Shown piece after piece: positions 22,028-24,545 of a DNA stretch of 24,545 bases (position 1 is its first letter; each line of letters opens with the position of its first letter). The notes beneath the pieces are model-generated. The model was not told the DNA's origin, did no database searches, and worked only from the letters and a program-made list of their open reading frames with translations. Location of the stretch: positions 1 through 24,545 of IMG/VR virus record IMGVR_UViG_3300036770_001201; one strand, 5' to 3'. The stretch comes from a virus. The position numbers were made by a program, and so were the translations under genes.

Positions 22028-22597
22028 ATGACAAACTGGTCACCAGTTCAATCTCGACCCATCATACCATGGTTGGTGCACTCGTTTGCTGTTTTACTGA
22101 TGTTGGTAGGGCTGTATTTTTGTTACAACATGTTGCACTGGGTAATGGAAAAGAAATTTCAAAGCATTGCCGAAGTTGCACCCTCGCAGATCACAGCTCA
22201 ATATCGCGAAAGACAATTGGCTTGCTTGGCAAGAAATATTTATTTTGAAGCCGGCAACGAACCTTTTGAAGGTAAGGTTGCTGTTGCTCAAGTCACAGTA
22301 AATCGTGCCAATGCTCGTGGATTCCCTGAAGATTTATGTCAGGTTGTATATCAAAAAAACATAATTTACCAACGAGTAGTTTGCCAATTTAGTTGGTACT
22401 GTGACCGAGACAGTTCTAGTAGAATTTTACATCGCGAAGTCTATGATCAAAGCATGGAAGCTGCTAAAAAAGTTTTACTAGAAGGATTTCGGTTACCTAG
22501 CTTGACCGAAGCTTTGTATTATCATGCCGACTATGTTAATCCGGGTTGGAAACGAGAACGCATTATCAAAATTGGACGACACATTTTTTACAAATAA
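22028..22597 (+). CDS. Cell wall hydrolase, SleB type, with signal anchor (endolysin)
   Basis: A 189-aa muralytic enzyme. Residues about 13-36 are a transmembrane helix (IPWLVHSFAVLLMLVGLYFC) that would place the enzyme in the periplasm as a signal-anchor lysin. From residue about 60 it matches the SleB/Hydrolase_2 family: LACLARNIYFEAGNEP with the catalytic Glu, VAVAQVTVNRA, VCQFSWYCDRD, ALYYHADYVNPGW. These enzymes act as lytic transglycosylases on peptidoglycan. ATG 22028 is chosen over 21998 because AAGGAGAG (22015-22022) sits 5 nt before it. The next gene is holin-like, so the pair probably lyses the host. Confidence 0.9.
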   Translation: MTNWSPVQSRPIIPWLVHSFAVLLMLVGLYFCYNMLHWVMEKKFQSIAEVAPSQITAQYRERQLACLARNIYFEAGNEPFEGKVAVAQVTVNRANARGFPEDLCQVVYQKNIIYQRVVCQFSWYCDRDSSSRILHREVYDQSMEAAKKVLLEGFRLPSLTEALYYHADYVNPGWKRERIIKIGRHIFYK

Positions 22598-22606
22598 AGG
22601 ACTTGT

Positions 22607-22951
22607 ATGAATAATGATTTGCCTGCTGTGACTCGTATTTTTGAATCAATTCTAAATATTCCCGGCAACATGCTACTGTTTATTCGGGAACATTTGGGAA
22701 ATATCAGTGCTCATACACTGGGATGGTTAACCATAATCATGCTACATTTGAGCAGTGTACCAACACTGTTTGCAGTGCTTACACATCAAAGCGATCGCAT
22801 GCCACCAGTGGATATTATGTTGTTTATTTGGGGAGCCTTGATAGCAGTGTTTTTTAAAAGTTTATTTGAGCGTAATTTTCTTTACTTGGCTACAATTTGT
22901 CTAGGATTTTGTGGACAGACTGTGCTCATGAGCTTGATTCTTTTTAAATAA
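22607..22951 (+). CDS. Holin-like three-helix membrane protein
   Basis: A 114-aa protein with hydrophobic helices at about residues 38-59 (LGWLTIIMLHLSSVPTLFAV), 69-86 (IMLFIWGALIAVFF) and 92-112 (LYLATICLGFCGQTVLMSLI), and a charged N-terminus. Size, topology and position directly after the endolysin suggest a class I-type holin, but many small phage membrane proteins look like this. AAAGGA precedes the ATG. Confidence 0.7.
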   Translation: MNNDLPAVTRIFESILNIPGNMLLFIREHLGNISAHTLGWLTIIMLHLSSVPTLFAVLTHQSDRMPPVDIMLFIWGALIAVFFKSLFERNFLYLATICLGFCGQTVLMSLILFK

Positions 22952-22977
22952 CTCAATATTGACTTGAAAGATTTTCG

Positions 22978-22985
22978 AGTAAATA
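22978..22985 (+). promoter_or_regulatory. Putative late promoter (AGTAAATA)
   Basis: Six of eight match TATAAATA. Predicted +1 near 22991, with GGGAG and ATG 23009 downstream at normal spacing. Confidence 0.4.
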
Positions 22986-23008
22986 TTGCAACTAACGGGA
23001 GTTCTAGT

Positions 23009-23242
23009 ATGTCAAAAACTTTGGAACAGCAGGAATCTGAGCTCGCATCATTGGAACTCGATGAAACTAGTCAACTCGATATCGACGATACCGATGTCGG
23101 GCTGTTACTAGACAGAGATGGTAATCTTAAAACTGTATTTGGTCCCGCCGAGGGCTTTGAAAATCCCAGCGAAACACTGACTCAAATCCTTGAAATATTG
23201 GGCATAGATCGCTTGATTTCACCAAATCGTACCTTACACTAA
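23009..23242 (+). CDS. Small acidic protein
   Basis: A 77-aa acidic protein (MSKTLEQQESELASLELDET, then TDVGLLLDRDGNLKTVFGP and LTQILEILGIDRLI). The last part looks like a helix or short strand-and-helix domain. ATG 23009 is chosen because GGGAG (22998-23002) lies 6 nt upstream; an in-frame TTG at 22964 is upstream of the predicted late +1. Unknown family; a transcription-related or assembly role cannot be told apart. Confidence 0.72.
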   Translation: MSKTLEQQESELASLELDETSQLDIDDTDVGLLLDRDGNLKTVFGPAEGFENPSETLTQILEILGIDRLISPNRTLH

Positions 23243-23250
23243 GTTGTAGA

Positions 23251-23340
23251 AAAACAACACTGTTGTGGCACTAAAACAACACTGATTTGCAAGAAAACAA
23301 CACAGAATCACCCATTTTTCTTGCATTGAGGTGTTGTTTT
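23251..23340. repeat. Four AAAACAACAC boxes, three phased and one inverted
   Basis: Perfect 10-mers at 23251-23260, 23273-23282 and 23294-23303 (starts 22 and 21 nt apart, close to two helical turns), and an inverted copy GTGTTGTTTT at 23331-23340. They end 11 nt before the -35 of a consensus promoter, in a 144-nt gap without a gene. They look like protein binding sites (operator, activator or iteron). Confidence 0.75.
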
Positions 23341-23351
23341 TACACAACAAC

Positions 23352-23380
23352 TTGACACAGTCTACCCATTTTGCTATACT
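23352..23380 (+). promoter_or_regulatory. Consensus sigma70 promoter (TTGACA-17-TATACT)
   Basis: A -35 TTGACA at 23352-23357, a 17-nt spacer and -10 TATACT at 23375-23380. Predicted +1 near 23387, the ATG of the next gene. Confidence 0.85.
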
Positions 23381-23386
23381 ACGAGT

Positions 23387-23713
23387 ATGGAAAAAGCAAC
23401 TCGTACTCGTAAACGCAGACAAGACACTAAGCATGCCTTGTACATGATCGTCAATGTAGTGACTAACGAGCACTATGTTGGCATCACAGTATGCGGTAGT
23501 CAAGTCAATCGCGCACTGAAAATTCGCTGGCAAAAGCATGTTCGTCGTGCTGTAACAGAGAACAAGTCGTGGGCCTTATGCAACAGTATTCGCACTCACG
23601 GCGCAGAAGCTCATGTCATGCTGTTAGTTGACATCGTGCGCGGACGCAAGCCCGCGCATGCCGCAGAGCGCGAAATTGTAAATTCATGTGCCCCGGCACT
23701 AAACACGCATTAA
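23387..23713 (+). CDS. Small GIY-YIG nuclease-like protein
   Basis: A 108-aa single GIY-YIG domain. LYMIVNVVTNEHYVGIT gives the GIY and YVG motifs (residues 18-34), IRWQKHVRRA the Arg-containing helix, AEREIVN the metal-binding Glu, and PALNT the conserved Asn. All catalytic positions look intact, unlike the 5979-6659 enzyme. There is no separate DNA-binding domain, but the N-terminus is very basic (TRTRKRRQDTK). No ribosome binding site: the promoter places +1 on the ATG, so the mRNA is probably leaderless. GC content is higher than in most of the window. It may be a mobile or anti-host nuclease expressed early. Confidence 0.82.
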   Translation: MEKATRTRKRRQDTKHALYMIVNVVTNEHYVGITVCGSQVNRALKIRWQKHVRRAVTENKSWALCNSIRTHGAEAHVMLLVDIVRGRKPAHAAEREIVNSCAPALNTH

Positions 23714-23733
23714 CCCTAGACTTGACAGGGTTA
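23711..23733. promoter_or_regulatory. Inverted repeat overlapping the -35 box
   Basis: TAACCCT (23711-23717) and AGGGTTA (23727-23733), a perfect 7-bp inverted repeat with a 9-nt centre that holds most of TTGACA. It starts at the stop codon of the GIY-YIG gene. Could be an operator or a weak 3' hairpin. Confidence 0.5.
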
Positions 23734-23750
23734 CTGATTTTTGTTATACT
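23722..23750 (+). promoter_or_regulatory. Consensus sigma70 promoter (TTGACA-17-TATACT)
   Basis: The same hexamers and spacing as the promoter at 23352-23380. Predicted +1 near 23757, ahead of CGGAG and ATG 23780. Confidence 0.85.
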
Positions 23751-23779
23751 AACGGTACACTGAAACAACGGAGATCAAA

Positions 23780-24427
23780 ATGGCATACAAAGGTTTTTAT
23801 CGTGCTCCTCGTGTTGTTAGCCCTGACGCTGCTCAGGAACCCCAAGTGCAAGCTCTGCGTAATGCAATGAGCGCAATGTCTGCTCGTGACGCAGAGTTCG
23901 CTGGCAGTTTAGTCAGCAACTTCTACCGTTTTGGTCGTCTCAGCGACAAGCAGTTGGCATGGGTTGATACGCTTACTCAGCGTGTTACTAATCCTGCCCC
24001 GGCACCCGCTGCCGCTGTACAAGTCAACGTTCAGCGCATTCAAGACATGTTTGATCGTGCTGGTAAAACTCTTAAGCGTATCAAGGTCAAGCTACAAAGC
24101 ATTGAGGGTCAGCCTGTTGCGTTTGGTCGTGCCGGTCCCGCTAGCAAGTATGCTGGCCAAATTCTTGTAACAGACGGTGGTCCGTTTGGTGCCAACAAGT
24201 ACTTTGGTCGCATTGACATCAATGGTGACTTCCATGCTACTAGACAAGCCGGTGCTGACGTGTTAGCATTGGTACAAGAGTTTGCCGCAGAGCCCGAGGC
24301 CACTGCTGGCAAGTATGGGCGTCTAACTGGTGCTTGCAGTTTTTGTAATCACGGTCTCAAAGATAGTCGTAGCACTGAATTGGGTTATGGCCCAGTGTGC
24401 GCGAAGCGTTTTGGTTTAGTACATTGA
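23780..24427 (+). CDS. DUF6011-like zinc protein, early
   Basis: A 215-aa protein. N-terminal helical region (residues 15-75, LRNAMSAMSARDAEFAGSLV), a Pro/Ala linker (NPAPAPAAAVQV), then a beta-rich module (ASKYAGQILVTDGGPFGANK) and a C-terminal zinc-type motif TGACSFCNHGL ... LGYGPVCAKRFGL. That last part matches my memory of DUF6011 domains in phages and actinobacteria. Function unknown. GGAG precedes the ATG; it has its own strong early promoter and GC-richer, possibly high-expression, codon use. Host takeover or DNA metabolism is plausible, not shown. Confidence 0.82.
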   Translation: MAYKGFYRAPRVVSPDAAQEPQVQALRNAMSAMSARDAEFAGSLVSNFYRFGRLSDKQLAWVDTLTQRVTNPAPAPAAAVQVNVQRIQDMFDRAGKTLKRIKVKLQSIEGQPVAFGRAGPASKYAGQILVTDGGPFGANKYFGRIDINGDFHATRQAGADVLALVQEFAAEPEATAGKYGRLTGACSFCNHGLKDSRSTELGYGPVCAKRFGLVH

Positions 24428-24439
24428 TTGGAGAATACT

Positions 24440-24545
24440 ATGGTTAAGACTGTTGACAATCCTATTAAAAAAGGTGACATCGTAGTAGTTACCCAACGAT
24501 ACCAATTTTATACTCGTTTATCTTTCAGACGCATGCCAGCCGGGC
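24440..24545 (+). CDS. Start of a gene running off the window
   Basis: ATG 24440 with TGGAGAA 5-8 nt upstream opens MVKTVDNPIKKGDIVVVTQR and runs open to the window end (35 codons). Too short to name; KKGDIVVVTQRY has an SH3-like or KOW-like strand pattern, a weak hint. Probably in the operon of the DUF6011-like gene. Confidence 0.6.
   Translation, partial: MVKTVDNPIKKGDIVVVTQRYQFYTRLSFRRMPAG

Noticed and set aside
23251-23340. CRISPR-like array from repeated AAAACAACAC
   Set aside because: Repeats are only 10 nt with 11-12-nt gaps, and one is inverted; this fits protein binding sites, not CRISPR.
1-24545. tRNA genes or insertion sequences
   Set aside because: No cloverleaf with a CCA-type end or transposase was recognised; gaps between genes are too short for most.

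Overview
The window looks like a stretch of a T4-like (myovirus-type) tailed phage genome, most similar in gene content to aquatic or marine T4-like phages. The evidence is a gp61-type primase beside a gp41/DnaB-type helicase, a class Ia ribonucleotide reductase pair with a glutaredoxin, a PAAR tail-spike tip, cyanophage-like tail-fibre C-terminal sequence, and several T4-type late promoter octamers (TATAAATA and variants ending TAAATA). Genes are tightly packed, nearly all on the + strand, with many stop/start overlaps. There are no tRNA, rRNA, IS or CRISPR elements that I can see. Nothing identifies the host, and no photosynthesis genes appear here.

Layout. Positions 1-5764 hold a partial gene end with a DnaE-like motif, one leftward small gene, and a rightward adhesion block: a BppU-like protein, a 1066-aa collagen-like/YadA-like tail fibre, a tandem LamG protein and a small frameshifted structural gene. 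Positions 5773-9001 hold the primosome. The 5' end of a primase gene with its own early promoter (5809-5955) is cut short by an AT-rich GIY-YIG homing endonuclease, and a second, diverged primase 5' end follows on an otherwise complete primase and helicase. Positions 9029-12457 hold small and probably structural proteins. Two of them carry T4 internal-protein-like N-terminal leaders, and one small, strongly signalled gene is framed by a 5' GAAA-tetraloop hairpin and a strong terminator.

Positions 12462-19494 mix functions: a PD-(D/E)XK exonuclease behind a sigma70-like promoter, a beta-helix tailspike, a conserved unknown, nrdA-nrdB, a 54-aa ORF, a glutaredoxin and an LSm-like protein. Positions 19497-21932 hold the PAAR tip and a large structural protein. 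Positions 21958-22951 form a lysis-type pair, a SleB hydrolase with a signal anchor and a holin-like three-helix protein. Positions 23009-24545 hold a small acidic protein and then an early-type module. That module has two consensus promoters (TTGACA-17-TATACT), phased AAAACAACAC repeats, a small intact GIY-YIG protein and a DUF6011-like zinc protein.

How it fits together: early-type promoters precede host-takeover, replication or lysis genes, while TAAATA-type late promoters precede virion genes. The regulatory signals are the most unusual part. Two start codons lie inside long perfect inverted repeats that also overlap promoters, so read-through transcripts could be silent while properly initiated ones are translated. 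Several promoters place +1 at or next to the ATG. All functions are inferred from sequence reading and remembered family motifs; no database search was possible.
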